The translations under genes and the position numbers were made by a program. From positions 1 to 64,000 of the forward strand of contig CAMLID010000003.1 of the NCBI GenBank assembly GCA_946480055.1: 64,000 bases of DNA. Reading direction: 5' to 3'. Under the pieces are notes generated by a model. It searched no databases, was not told where the DNA came from, and saw only the letters and a list, made by a program, of their open reading frames with translations. Shown here piece after piece: positions 25,931-35,201 of the stretch. Position 1 is the stretch's first letter, and the number at the start of each line of letters is the position of its first letter. This DNA is from an uncultured Lysobacter sp. Its GTDB lineage: Bacteria > Pseudomonadota > Gammaproteobacteria > Xanthomonadales > Xanthomonadaceae.

Positions 25931-26821
25931 TCAGGCCGCCGCTGACAAGGTCGGCGCCGACCCCGATGCCGGCGCGGCGATGCGCCCGGACAGCCAACGC
26001 TGGGCGGCGCCGATCAGCTCGTAGTCCTCGGCCGCGATCTGCGGTGCGGGATCGGCGTAGTGCTCGGCCAGCCACAGCAGCACGGTCTGGCCGGCGCGTC
26101 CCTGATCGACGCGGCGCTGGACCAGGCTCGCGCTCTGGCCCTGGGTGGCGCCCGCTATCGCGACCAGTTGCCACAACGAGTTAACCCCGAACGCGGCCTG
26201 CAGCATGCGATCGCGCAGGAAGCCCAGGGCCAGGTTGATGTTGGCGACGATGTCGCGCGCCGCCAGGGTCGCCATCGGGTCCACGCGCAGCGCCAGGAAC
26301 TCGCCCAGCGAGGCGCACGCCGTTTCCAACGCCACGCGCTCGCGCAAGTCGCCGCCGTCGGCCTGGGCCACGATCGCTTCGCACAAGGCGGCCATCAGGC
26401 GTTCGAAGTACGGGGTTTCGATCACCCGCGCGAAGATCGCCTGACGCTCGTTGACGTCCAGGCGTTCGCGGCGCGCACGCCAGAAACTGTTGATGAGCTG
26501 CGCGCCCGGGCCCAACGGCTGGGTAATCGCACCGCTGGCGAACAGGCCGGCGATCAGCTCGGCGGTCGGCAGCAGGCTGGCGGCTTCGAGTTCGGCGGCG
26601 AAGTACAGTGGCGCGGCCGCCTGCAACTGGGCGCGGTCCATCGCATTGGGCGCGCCCGGCGGCAGGTCGATCGCGCTGTCGAGCGGATCGGCCGACAGCG
26701 CCAGCGCGAGCGCGGACTGCCGCTCCAGCGCCGCCAGCGACAAGGCCAGGGCGCGCAGCAACGGCTCGTGCTCGTGGCGCGGGGCAAGGCGGATGTCCGG
26801 CGGCGGCGGAGCCAGGCGCAT
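25931..26821 (-). CDS. Cluster protein B, shares a C-terminal module with the 699-residue protein
   Basis: 296 residues, mostly alpha-helical and Ala-rich, no signal peptide. The C-terminal part (LQAAFGVNSLWQLV, then DQGRAGQTVLLWLAEHY and LIGAAQRWLSG, about 200-280) aligns by eye with AFGARDMWQVID, QARAGAVIIRWLANNH and LLQACEQWL of the protein at 30687-32786. The rest is not recognised. It lies between two family-A genes with 1- and 12-base gaps. Confidence 0.8.
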   Translation of the reverse strand: MRLAPPPPDIRLAPRHEHEPLLRALALSLAALERQSALALALSADPLDSAIDLPPGAPNAMDRAQLQAAAPLYFAAELEAASLLPTAELIAGLFASGAITQPLGPGAQLINSFWRARRERLDVNERQAIFARVIETPYFERLMAALCEAIVAQADGGDLRERVALETACASLGEFLALRVDPMATLAARDIVANINLALGFLRDRMLQAAFGVNSLWQLVAIAGATQGQSASLVQRRVDQGRAGQTVLLWLAEHYADPAPQIAAEDYELIGAAQRWLSGRIAAPASGSAPTLSAAA

Positions 26822-26833
26822 GCGCGTGCCCCG

Positions 26834-28084
26834 TCAGCGATTGCCGCTGCCCTGCGCGCCGCCGGCGGCGGCACCGCCGCGCGCACCGGGCACGTAGTTC
26901 GGATCGACCGGCGTCGAATTGCCTTGGATCGCCGCGATCATGGCCGGTGAGGCCAGCTTCTCCATCGGGAAGTAGTCCGACTTGAAGTTGACCCGCACCT
27001 CACCGGTGAGCTTGGCCTTCATGTCCTGCTTGGACTCGGAGTCCTCGCTCACCGAAGACGATACCGTGGTCATGTGGCGCTGCACGTTCTCGTTGACCGA
27101 ACCCGCCGCGCCCCAGCCGAAGTGGACGCCGGCGGCGCTGCGGTTGCGGTTCATGCTCGACTGGCTGTCGTACAGGGACGCGCCGGCCGAACGCGAGGCT
27201 TCGTCGCTGGCGCGGAAATCGAACACGACCTTAGCGTTGATCGCACCGTCGGTGACGACGATGCGGTTGATGCCCAGGATCACCATCGACGACAGCAACT
27301 GCTGACGGCTTCGCGCCATCTGCAGTCGCGCGGCCTGGGTCAGTCGCGCCTCCTGGTCGGCATCGGAAATGTCGGTGATCGGCTGGGCGATCTGCAGTTC
27401 GGCGTTGATCCGAGCCAACGCCGCCTGATCGTCTTCCTCATTGATGCTGGTCAGGCGCGGACCACCGCCCTCGGAGTCGCTGGCGTCGATGCCCAGATCG
27501 CCTGGGAAGCGGTCGACCAGCCAATCGCGCGCATTGTTGAGGCTGATGTTGTCGGCGGCGAACTGGTCGACCGTCTGCGCCACCGATTTCAGCAGCTCGC
27601 CATAGGCGTTCATCTGCTGGATCGAGGCATTGACGATGGCCTGGAACACGTTCTGGATCAGGCCGCCGACGAAGGCTGGGAAATCCACCGAGCCGATGTA
27701 CTTCTTGAAGTTGTCGGCCCCTTGCTCGACCGAGCCGGCCTTGAAGTCGCTGCCGGCGAAGGTGCCGATCTTGTCGGACGCCTTGCCCTTGGCCTGATCG
27801 ACTTCGCCGGCGAGCGCACGCGTCAGGCCGTCCTCGCTGCCCTGACTCTTGGCCAGGATGCCCTGCCCCGGCGTGAGTTCCTGCTTGGCCAGGCCGTCGG
27901 GATTGGTCATGTACGAAGCCACGCGCACCATGTTGCGCGCCAGCTCCTGCTGCTCGGCCACCGGCAGCTCGCGAAAGCCGGGCGAGGATTCGAGCAGGCG
28001 CCGCACCTGCGGCCGCACCGCCGACAACGTGTCGTCGTCCAGCCACGACGGCGGGGCGGCTGCGCTGCGCACTGAGTCGCTCAT
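26834..28084 (-). CDS. Cluster paralogue A2
   Basis: 416 residues; start at 28084 chosen over 28090 because GGAG is 8 bases away and the product then begins MSDS, like its paralogues. Family blocks: SSPGFRELPVAEQQELARNMVR; VDFPAFVGGLIQNVFQAIVNASIQQMNAY; RQQLLSSMVILGINRIVVTDG; VRVNFKSDYFPMEKLA. A Gly/Ala-rich end follows. Between core and C-terminal block lies a Ser-rich variable stretch. No enzyme motif; function unknown. Confidence 0.85.
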   Translation of the reverse strand: MSDSVRSAAAPPSWLDDDTLSAVRPQVRRLLESSPGFRELPVAEQQELARNMVRVASYMTNPDGLAKQELTPGQGILAKSQGSEDGLTRALAGEVDQAKGKASDKIGTFAGSDFKAGSVEQGADNFKKYIGSVDFPAFVGGLIQNVFQAIVNASIQQMNAYGELLKSVAQTVDQFAADNISLNNARDWLVDRFPGDLGIDASDSEGGGPRLTSINEEDDQAALARINAELQIAQPITDISDADQEARLTQAARLQMARSRQQLLSSMVILGINRIVVTDGAINAKVVFDFRASDEASRSAGASLYDSQSSMNRNRSAAGVHFGWGAAGSVNENVQRHMTTVSSSVSEDSESKQDMKAKLTGEVRVNFKSDYFPMEKLASPAMIAAIQGNSTPVDPNYVPGARGGAAAGGAQGSGNR

Positions 28085-28109
28085 GGCCATCGCTCCGTTG
28101 CCCGCCGCC

Positions 28110-29465
28110 TCAACGCGTGGCCGGCGATGTGGTCGCCGGCGTCGCGGCTTGACCGCCCTGCGCAGGCGGACGCCCGGCCAGGGTCTTGACCATGCCCGGC
28201 TGAGCGTTCATCTGGATCGCCGCGATCGATTCGGGATTGGCCAGCTTCTCCAGCGGCAGGTAGTCGCTCTTGAAGTTGACCTCCATCGTGCCGGCCAGAC
28301 TGGCCTTGGTCTGCAGGCTGGCGTCGATCGTGGTCTGCGAGGCCGACGCCATCTTCAGCACCGGCTGCGCGGTGGTCTTGTAGGTGCCCTTGGAGTAATA
28401 GCTGGCGTCGCGGTTGCTGCTTTGGTAGCCGGCGTCCTTGCTGTAGGAACTGCTGCGCTCGCCGCCCTCGGAGCTGCCCTCGTAGTCGCCGCTGGAGGTG
28501 GTCGCGTACTGGTCGCCGTAGTCGAACTGCTGCGCGCTCTTGCGGAACGACATGTTGTCGCGAGCCTGGAAGTCGTACATGACCTTGGCCGAGATCTTGC
28601 CGTCGGTGACCACGATCCGACTCATGCCCAGCATCACCATCGTCGCCAGCAGTTGTTGCCGGCCGGTCGCGACCTGGGTGCGCGCCGCCGGCACCAGCAC
28701 CGCTTCGATCAGTTCGTCGTCGAGGCGTTCGATCGGCTTGTCCAGCGGCAGCGAGCTGTTGAGCCGCCCGACCGCCGCGCGCTCGTCGACGCCTTCGCGC
28801 AGGGTCACGCGCGGTCCGGACGACGCGGCGCTCTCGTCGCCGAACCCGCCCATGTCGCCGAAGCCGCCGGTGTCCATGCTCAGCTGGAACATGTCAGGGA
28901 ACTGCTCGACCAGATGATCGCGGCCCTGGTTCTGGGTGGTGTTGTCGTCGCGGAACTGGTTGAGGCTCTTGGAAACGTCGGCGACCAGTTTGGCGTAGGC
29001 CTCCATCTGCTCGATCGAACTCTGCACGAGCGAATGGAACACGCCGTTGATGAGCCCGGCGCAGAACTCGGGAAAGTTGACCTCGCGCAGCAGGGCACCG
29101 GCCACCGCCGCCCCCTCGCGCGCGCTCTGCGCCGTGAATTTTCCCTCCTGGTCGGTGTTGCTGCCGCGCTGGCTGACCCGCGACAGGCCTTCGTTGGCCA
29201 ACGCGCGCACTTGCGGGCTTTGTTCTTCGGGCTTGAGCTTGATTCCCGGCTCGGCCAGATAGCTGCCGATACGCACCAGGCCCTGGGCCAGCGCTTCGCG
29301 CTTCTCCGGCGCCAGTTCGTGGAAGGCTTGGCTGCTCTGCAGCAGTTCGCGCACGGCCAGGCGCGCGGATTCGTGGGTTTCGCGACTGGCCACCGGCGCC
29401 GAGCCGGGATCGGCGGGACGCGCGGTAGGCGGGAAGATCGCGGATCTGACGCTCGCGGCTGACAT
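28110..29465 (-). CDS. Cluster paralogue A3
   Basis: 451 residues from ATG 29465 (MSAASVRSAIF). Family blocks: LLQSSQAFHELAPEKREALAQGLVR; VNFPEFCAGLINGVFHSLVQSSIEQMEAY; RQQLLATMVMLGMSRIVVTDG; MEVNFKSDYLPLEKLA. A long Ser/Tyr/Gly-rich insert (about 335-380, SSSYSKDAGYQSSN type) replaces the shorter variable part of A2, and the tail is Pro/Ala/Thr-rich. Low-complexity inserts in otherwise conserved proteins suggest subunits that present variable loops; that is inference. Confidence 0.85.
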   Translation of the reverse strand: MSAASVRSAIFPPTARPADPGSAPVASRETHESARLAVRELLQSSQAFHELAPEKREALAQGLVRIGSYLAEPGIKLKPEEQSPQVRALANEGLSRVSQRGSNTDQEGKFTAQSAREGAAVAGALLREVNFPEFCAGLINGVFHSLVQSSIEQMEAYAKLVADVSKSLNQFRDDNTTQNQGRDHLVEQFPDMFQLSMDTGGFGDMGGFGDESAASSGPRVTLREGVDERAAVGRLNSSLPLDKPIERLDDELIEAVLVPAARTQVATGRQQLLATMVMLGMSRIVVTDGKISAKVMYDFQARDNMSFRKSAQQFDYGDQYATTSSGDYEGSSEGGERSSSYSKDAGYQSSNRDASYYSKGTYKTTAQPVLKMASASQTTIDASLQTKASLAGTMEVNFKSDYLPLEKLANPESIAAIQMNAQPGMVKTLAGRPPAQGGQAATPATTSPATR

Positions 29466-29586
29466 GGCTATGACTCCGTCTCTATGTCTTTGCAAAGTCC
29501 GGCACCGGGGTCGCCCCAGCCCGCCGAAGAACACCCGAGGACGCGTCCGCCTGACGGCGCGCCCCCTATCGCCGCGCCGGTGCGGG

Positions 29587-30645
29587 CTACTGGAGCTGAC
29601 GCGCTTCCTGGATGCTGTCGCGCATCTCGAACTCGATCGGACGCACGTACAGGCTGATGCGCGCTGGCGAATTCGGATTGACGCGGATGCTGAGCACCGA
29701 GAAGTGGCCCTGCTCGCGCGCCTCCTCCATACCGAAGGCTTCCAGCCAGCGCGACAATGCCGCGAGTTGACGCGGGCGTTCGGCCAGGCCGAGCTTGAGC
29801 AGGTCGAGGAAGCGCGCCGGCAGGTCGGGAATCGCCGCCAGCAGGATCTCCAGCTTGAGCTCAGCGCCGTCGGCGGTTTCGCGCACGCCGACCAGCACGC
29901 CGCCGTCGGGCAGTTCGAAGCGCCCGCCCAGCGCAACCCCGACGATGCGCATCAGGCTGGGCAGCTGATGGCCGATGCCGAGCCGGTTCATCATCGGTCC
30001 CAGCGCCGATACCGCGAGTTTTCCGCGATGCAGGAAGGTCACGCGCTGACTACCGGATTCGCGCTTGCAGCCGATCGAGGTGAAGATCGGCATCAGGCTC
30101 GGCATCTCCGCCATCACTTGACGCGTGAGCATCGACAGACCCGGCGACAGCGCTTCGATCTGGGTCGGCAGCAGCTCGTAGTAGATCTTGGCCGCGTACA
30201 GGCCGTCCTCATCGAAAGCGCTGCCGAACCAGGCGCCGTAGTTCATCCAGCCCAGGCCGCCGAAGCCGCGCCATTCCTCGCTGCGCGAGTCGAACCAGCG
30301 CAGCGCCTCGCGTCCGAACACCGGCTGCACCAGCCGGCGCATCTCGCGCGTGGCCTCGTCGCGCCGGGCCACCGGCGGCGCGCCGGGGCCCAGCGGTTCG
30401 ATGGTGAAGCGCAGCGTGTCCGGCTCGGTTTCCGAGAACGAAGGCTCATACGGCACCGCGCCGGGCGTGAGCGCGTTGCGGGCATAGGAGACGTCGTCGT
30501 CGGGCAGGCGGAAGGTGCGGTCGATCAGCGAATCCAGGTACGGCAGGGGATCGCGCGTGCCCAGGGCGCGCGCGGCGGTGGCGAGCGAGCGCTTGACGTG
30601 CGTCGCCATGGGCTGCTTGCCGTGGTGGCTCGAGGGCTGGTTCAT
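29587..30645 (-). CDS. Cluster protein C, unknown function
   Basis: 352 residues, soluble, starting MNQPSSHHGKQPMATHV with GGGAG 7 bases upstream. Notable segments: FGGLGWMNYGAWFGSAFDEDGLYAAKIYYELLP (about 135-165) and the C-terminal SVLSIRVNPNSPARISLYVRPIEFE (about 315-340). The alternating pattern suggests repeated alpha-beta units, vaguely like ABBA prenyltransferases, but I see no diagnostic motif and make no assignment. It sits inside the cluster, 121 bases upstream of A3 and 41 bases after the next gene. Confidence 0.8.
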   Translation of the reverse strand: MNQPSSHHGKQPMATHVKRSLATAARALGTRDPLPYLDSLIDRTFRLPDDDVSYARNALTPGAVPYEPSFSETEPDTLRFTIEPLGPGAPPVARRDEATREMRRLVQPVFGREALRWFDSRSEEWRGFGGLGWMNYGAWFGSAFDEDGLYAAKIYYELLPTQIEALSPGLSMLTRQVMAEMPSLMPIFTSIGCKRESGSQRVTFLHRGKLAVSALGPMMNRLGIGHQLPSLMRIVGVALGGRFELPDGGVLVGVRETADGAELKLEILLAAIPDLPARFLDLLKLGLAERPRQLAALSRWLEAFGMEEAREQGHFSVLSIRVNPNSPARISLYVRPIEFEMRDSIQEARQLQ

Positions 30646-30686
30646 TGCGGTGCTCCCGTTGGGACTTCAGGCGGCATGGGTCGCGA

Positions 30687-32786
30687 TCACATCAACGGCA
30701 TCGAGCCGTTGAGGCCGCCGGTCAGCGATTCGATCGCCTCGCGTGCGAATGCGGGCATCTCGATCGGCTTGCTGGTGATGACCGGCGACTCGGTCGACTG
30801 CGAATATCGCTCGACGCTCTCGTCCTGCACGCCGCCCACCGCCAGCCACTGCTCGCAGGCCTGCAGCAGATCCCAGTCGTTGGGATCGACCGTGGGCTGA
30901 TCGCTGCCGCGCAGTTGCGGGTTGGTCAGCGCGGCCAGAGAGATTACCTCGCCGAAGCGGCCGCTCAGGCGCTGGTGGTTGTTGGCCAGCCAGCGGATGA
31001 TCACCGCGCCGGCGCGGGCCTGGGTGCGATAACGATGGGTGTTGCGGGTGCCGCCCAGATAGTTGGCGTTGACCTGATCGATCACCTGCCACATGTCGCG
31101 CGCACCGAAGGCGCCGCGGATTTCCGGATCGCTGAGCTGGTCGCGGAACTCCAGGATCATCTGCTGCAGTTCGGTCGCGGCGAAATAGGCGATGCCGTAG
31201 CCGTTCAGCGACAGATTGGCGCCAAGATCGCGCCCGGCCTTGCGCACTTGCTCCTGCGATACCGCCACCGGGATGTTGCTGCGCAGGAGCCGGTCGACGC
31301 TGAGCTGGCGGCCGAACGAAGACACCGCCGAGACGAAGCGCAGCCACAGCTCGTTGAAGTCGCGGTTTGGCTGGTTGGCGTTGGGATCGCCGCCCGGGGC
31401 GCCGAACACGCGCATGTACAGGTCGCGACGCTCGCCTTCGGTGATGCGCTCGCCGGCCTTCTTGTAGTAGTTGAACAGGTAGTCGCCGGCCTTGCCGCGG
31501 CCCAATGGCAGCAGCCCGGCGCGGAACAACTCGACGATCCGCTCGACCACCTGCGGCAGGCGCATCTCTTCCAGCATGTAGGCGAAATAGATCGCCTGCA
31601 CCGCGTGCAGATTCTCGCGGATGATCTCGACGTCGGTGGCTTCCTCCAGGTCCGGCAGCATGATTTCCATGGCCGAAGGAGGCGCCCCGGAGACCACGCC
31701 GGTCTGCATGTCGTAGACGTTCTGGATACGGCTGGCTAGCCACGCATCGTTCGCGCTGACACCGTCGGTGGCCAGGCGCCGCACCACCGCGGCTACGTTG
31801 CGGCCGCTGAGCGCGCACACGGTTTCGTTGGCGGCGGGCACGAAGGCGTCGCCGGTATCGCGCATGTCCTCGGCGACGGCGGTGTCGCTGGCCTCCTCCT
31901 GCGCCTCTTCGGCGGCGCTGCGCGCGGCGATGGCGGCGTCGGCGGCGCGGCGGGCTTGCGCGGTCGCGGCCTCGGCGGCCTTGGTAGCGCTGGCCACGGC
32001 ACGGCGCGCCGCGGCCAGCTCGGCCTTGGTCGGCTTCTCGTCGCTGAGGGCATCCAGCTCGGCCTGCTTGTCCTTGACGGTCTTGGTCGCCGCACGTGCG
32101 CTCTCGCGCGCGGTCGCGGCGGCCTGGTCGGCCTCGCGCGAGCGCGCCAACGCGGCCTGCGCCGCGGCGACCGCGTTGCGTTTGGCGGCGGAACCGTCGA
32201 GCGCGTCGCAACGCGTGCGCGGGTCCTCGTTGGGGTCGATGCAGCCGACGATGTCCGGATCGATCAGGCCCGAGTCGATCTGCGACTTGAGCACCACCGA
32301 GTAGCGCTGGCCGAGCTGAGCGTAGGCGGCGTCGAACAGGTCGCGGTTCTTGCGGTACTCGCCCTGCGCGGTGCTGATGCGCTGGACGAAGTCCGGACGC
32401 GCCGAATCGGTGTAGCCGTCGACCTGAAGCAAGCCGCAGATCGAGGCGATCTCGCGCTCGTACTTGTCCAGCGGCTCGATCAGGTTGCCGGTCATGCGCT
32501 GCGAGCCGAGCAGGCCGTACTTGTGCACGAATTTCTTCTTGCGCTCCAAGTCGTCCCAGGCTTCCTGTTGGTGGGTCGCGGCGACCAGCCGGTAGAACGG
32601 GTCGATGACCACGTCGCTGCCCAGCTGCTTCTTGATCCGCTCCAGCTCGTCGAGCTGGCGGCTGCTCAGTCCGCCGCTGGTGTCGGCGGTCTTCTGGATG
32701 GTCTCCAGCACTTGCTGGCGGGCACGCAGCTCCTGGCGCTTTTTCAGCTCGCGCTCGCCCAGGTCAACCAGCAGGATACGTTTCAT
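30687..32786 (-). CDS. Cluster protein D, large coiled-coil protein
   Basis: 699 residues, no signal peptide. N-terminal helical part (MKRILLVDLGERELKKRQELRARQQ), a Cys pair segment (GCIDPNEDPRTRC, about 190), then an Ala-rich heptad coiled coil (about 205-300; RSREADQAAATARESARAATK). A helical C-terminal domain includes AIYFAYMLEEMRLPQVVERIVELF and the module shared with protein B (about 555-655). It may be a scaffold or tether. Its start overlaps the stop of the 50-residue gene upstream (ATGA at 32783-32786). Confidence 0.85.
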   Translation of the reverse strand: MKRILLVDLGERELKKRQELRARQQVLETIQKTADTSGGLSSRQLDELERIKKQLGSDVVIDPFYRLVAATHQQEAWDDLERKKKFVHKYGLLGSQRMTGNLIEPLDKYEREIASICGLLQVDGYTDSARPDFVQRISTAQGEYRKNRDLFDAAYAQLGQRYSVVLKSQIDSGLIDPDIVGCIDPNEDPRTRCDALDGSAAKRNAVAAAQAALARSREADQAAATARESARAATKTVKDKQAELDALSDEKPTKAELAAARRAVASATKAAEAATAQARRAADAAIAARSAAEEAQEEASDTAVAEDMRDTGDAFVPAANETVCALSGRNVAAVVRRLATDGVSANDAWLASRIQNVYDMQTGVVSGAPPSAMEIMLPDLEEATDVEIIRENLHAVQAIYFAYMLEEMRLPQVVERIVELFRAGLLPLGRGKAGDYLFNYYKKAGERITEGERRDLYMRVFGAPGGDPNANQPNRDFNELWLRFVSAVSSFGRQLSVDRLLRSNIPVAVSQEQVRKAGRDLGANLSLNGYGIAYFAATELQQMILEFRDQLSDPEIRGAFGARDMWQVIDQVNANYLGGTRNTHRYRTQARAGAVIIRWLANNHQRLSGRFGEVISLAALTNPQLRGSDQPTVDPNDWDLLQACEQWLAVGGVQDESVERYSQSTESPVITSKPIEMPAFAREAIESLTGGLNGSMPLM

Positions 32787-32935
32787 GACGGTTCTCTCGC
32801 GTTGGTAACGGAATGGGTGGAGCCGGATTGGGTGGAGTCGAGTCGGCTGGAGCGGGCGTGGCGCACGGCGTTACGCTGGTCTGCCGCGGCGCCCGCGTGC
32901 TTGCGGGACTTGCTGTTGTGTCGTTTGCTCGCCAT
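32783..32935 (-). CDS. 50-residue basic protein, translationally coupled
   Basis: Begins MASKRHNSKSRKHAGAAAD; Lys/Arg/His/Ser-rich, no hydrophobic span. A good ribosome binding site (GAGGAGAG) lies 4-5 bases upstream, and its stop overlaps the next start (ATGA). Both features argue that it is translated although it is short. It may bind nucleic acid or neutralise acidic partners; function unknown. Confidence 0.65.
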   Translation of the reverse strand: MASKRHNSKSRKHAGAAADQRNAVRHARSSRLDSTQSGSTHSVTNAREPS

Positions 32936-32982
32936 GGGGCTCTCCTCGGCAGCGTTGCGTGGTGCGTGTCGTGATGAGTGGG

Positions 32983-34407
32983 TCAGGCCGCGGCTAGCGC
33001 GGGTGGTACATCGGTTGACTCGTCGCCTTCCTCGCGGATCGCGCGATCGATACGCGCGTCCAGCGCCTGCAGCGCGGCCAGCGCATCGACCACGCCATGG
33101 CCGCAACCTTCGACGCCGGCGCTGGCGAACGGGCGCGCGCTCTCTATCAGCACTTCGCGGGTTTCGACGCTGTCCAGCGGCCAGGCCCGGCGCTGCGAAC
33201 GCGAGGCGAGCAGACCGCAGATGGCGGCGACGAAGGGCGAGGCGAAACTGGTGCCGCTGGCGGTCTGGTATCCCTCCAGGCCGCAGGTGAGGATGTCGCG
33301 GCCCGGCGCGCAGATAGCGACGTGTTCGCCGCGGGTGCTGAAGCTGGACGGACGACGCTGGCTGTCGATCGCGCCGACCGCGATCACGCCTTCGTGGGCC
33401 GCCGGGTAGTACTTCTCGGTGAGGCCTGAATTGCCGCTGGCCGCGACCAGGATCACGCCGCGCGCCAGGGCGTAGCGCACGATCTCTTCGTGCGGTTTCG
33501 GCGCGTCCGCGCCCAGCGCCGACTCGGGCGTGCCGAAGCTCATGTTGACGACTTTCACGCCAAGATCGATCAGGCGCTTCATGCCCGCGTCGATGTTGTC
33601 CAGCGCACCGACGCCGAAACGGCGCTCGTCCGCACCCACCGCCGCGCCAAGTACGCGCACCGGGGTCAGGCCGCAAGCACCGGCGCCGCCGGGCGGGATA
33701 TCGTGACCGCGCGCGACCAGTATCCCGGCGCAACCGGTGCCGTGGCCGACTTCGTCCTGCGGACGTTCGCCGCGACGGCGGTAGTCGCCGACCAGGGTCA
33801 GCCCGCCGACCGCGGCAGGATCCAGATCGACGCTGTCGAAGCCGGCGCGCAGCCGCGACGAGAGTTCTGCGTGCTGGACCGCGACGCCGGTATCGGCCAG
33901 GCCGATCACGGTGGCCGGATCGCCGGGTTCGTAAGCCAGCGCCTGCGGCAGCCGGATCAGTTCGCGCGCCCAGGCGCGGCGCGTGTCGGCTGCGCCGCCT
34001 TCGCCGGGCGCTTCGAAGGGAGCGCGGCATAGATGATCGGCGCCGATACGCTCGACCGTGGGCAGTTCCGCCAGCGCCTGCAGCAACGCCGCGGCGCCGG
34101 CGGGATCGCGCAGTTCGATGCGCAGCACGCGCGCGACGCCGCTGATCTGTTCGACATCGTCGAAGCGACGCGCGCCCGCGACCGCGCGTTCGCTGCGCGG
34201 CGTGCGTGCGCTGTGCAGGCGCGCGACCCGGAACGCGCCGCCGTGATGGCGCAGCAGGCGGTCGATCACGCCGCCGTCGATATGCTCGGCGATCGGCGTC
34301 CCGTATTGGGTGCAGGCGCGTAGGCCGGGCACGTGCTCGGGCACTTCACCCAGGCGCAGGGTGACCAGCAACCGGCCGGGAACCCGCGGCGACCAGGCGG
34401 CGTTCAT
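32983..34407 (-). CDS. S8 (subtilisin-like) serine protease of the cluster
   Basis: 474 residues. The triad is intact: Asp in IGLADTGV (about 169), His in VGHGTGCAGIL (about 222), Ser in GTSFASPFVAAICGLLAS (about 388), with the oxyanion Asn in SGNSGL. About 150 residues precede the catalytic domain and could be a propeptide or docking domain. No signal peptide is visible, so it acts inside the cell, within the assembly, or after lysis. Its start overlaps the upstream stop (ATGA). It may process the other cluster proteins. Confidence 0.9.
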   Translation of the reverse strand: MNAAWSPRVPGRLLVTLRLGEVPEHVPGLRACTQYGTPIAEHIDGGVIDRLLRHHGGAFRVARLHSARTPRSERAVAGARRFDDVEQISGVARVLRIELRDPAGAAALLQALAELPTVERIGADHLCRAPFEAPGEGGAADTRRAWARELIRLPQALAYEPGDPATVIGLADTGVAVQHAELSSRLRAGFDSVDLDPAAVGGLTLVGDYRRRGERPQDEVGHGTGCAGILVARGHDIPPGGAGACGLTPVRVLGAAVGADERRFGVGALDNIDAGMKRLIDLGVKVVNMSFGTPESALGADAPKPHEEIVRYALARGVILVAASGNSGLTEKYYPAAHEGVIAVGAIDSQRRPSSFSTRGEHVAICAPGRDILTCGLEGYQTASGTSFASPFVAAICGLLASRSQRRAWPLDSVETREVLIESARPFASAGVEGCGHGVVDALAALQALDARIDRAIREEGDESTDVPPALAAA

Positions 34408-35201
34408 GGCCGACCTCCGTTCGCGTCTTCGCTCCAGCGGCCGAGGTGGCCCTCAGTTAGCCGCACGTGCGCGACTTCGCCGCCGCCGAAATCTAGTTCG
34501 GCATCGCAACCAAGCTGGCTGGCCAGCGGCGCCAGCACCAGGCGGCCGTCGTCGCTCTCGACCACCGGCACCGCTTCGCCCGCGGCGCGCACCAGCGGCA
34601 GGCGCCCGGCGCGCAGGGCCGGCGCGCTCAGGTGCACGCGCTGGGTGGCGCGCGCATCGCGCTCGTCGCCGCGTTCGACCCGGGTCACGCGCGGTGCGGC
34701 GGCGCTCATCAGCGCCTGCTGCAGCCGGTTGACCGGCATCCGCGACAGGCGCGAGATCACGTCGGTGCCGGCGCTTTGCTTGAGTTCGTTGAGCTGGGTG
34801 ATGGTGCGCACGCCGATGCGCTCGAGCCGGCGCTGATCGTCTTCGCTGATCGAATCGCCGAGCGCCTCGCGCAGATTGAACTTCGGGTCCTCGGCTTTGA
34901 AGTCGATCGCGTTCTCCTCGATCATCGGCTTGGTGATCGTGGTCAGGGCGAGCTTGATCGTGCTGGCCTCGGATTCGCCGGGGCCGGCCGGGCGCAGGTA
35001 GACATCGTCGTCGATCATCTGCACGAAGGCGCGCAGGTCCATCGACACTTCCTTGACCGCGAAGGTCAGCGGCATTTTGCCGACGCGGGCCTTGATCGCC
35101 ATCGCTGCCTGAGCTTTGTCCAACTGCTCTGTCAGGGCCTGGATGAACAGGTCGAAGGGCACGCCGCTGTCGCGCAGTAGGGCCGGCATCTGTGCGCTCA
35201 T
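34404..35201 (-). CDS. Cluster protein E, unknown function
   Basis: 265 residues from ATG 35201, overlapping the stop of the small gene upstream (ATGA). An N-terminal domain (LFIQALTEQLDKAQAAM, then MPLTFAVKEVSMDLRAFVQ and IKLALTTITKPMIEEN, about 14-105) is followed by a helix-hairpin-helix-like segment (RLERIGVRTITQLNELKQ ... LSRMPVNRLQQAL, about 135-175). The last 80 residues are beta-rich (VHLSAPALRAGRLPLV). It could join protein to nucleic acid or to a partner. No enzyme motif. Confidence 0.8.
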   Translation of the reverse strand: MSAQMPALLRDSGVPFDLFIQALTEQLDKAQAAMAIKARVGKMPLTFAVKEVSMDLRAFVQMIDDDVYLRPAGPGESEASTIKLALTTITKPMIEENAIDFKAEDPKFNLREALGDSISEDDQRRLERIGVRTITQLNELKQSAGTDVISRLSRMPVNRLQQALMSAAAPRVTRVERGDERDARATQRVHLSAPALRAGRLPLVRAAGEAVPVVESDDGRLVLAPLASQLGCDAELDFGGGEVAHVRLTEGHLGRWSEDANGGRP

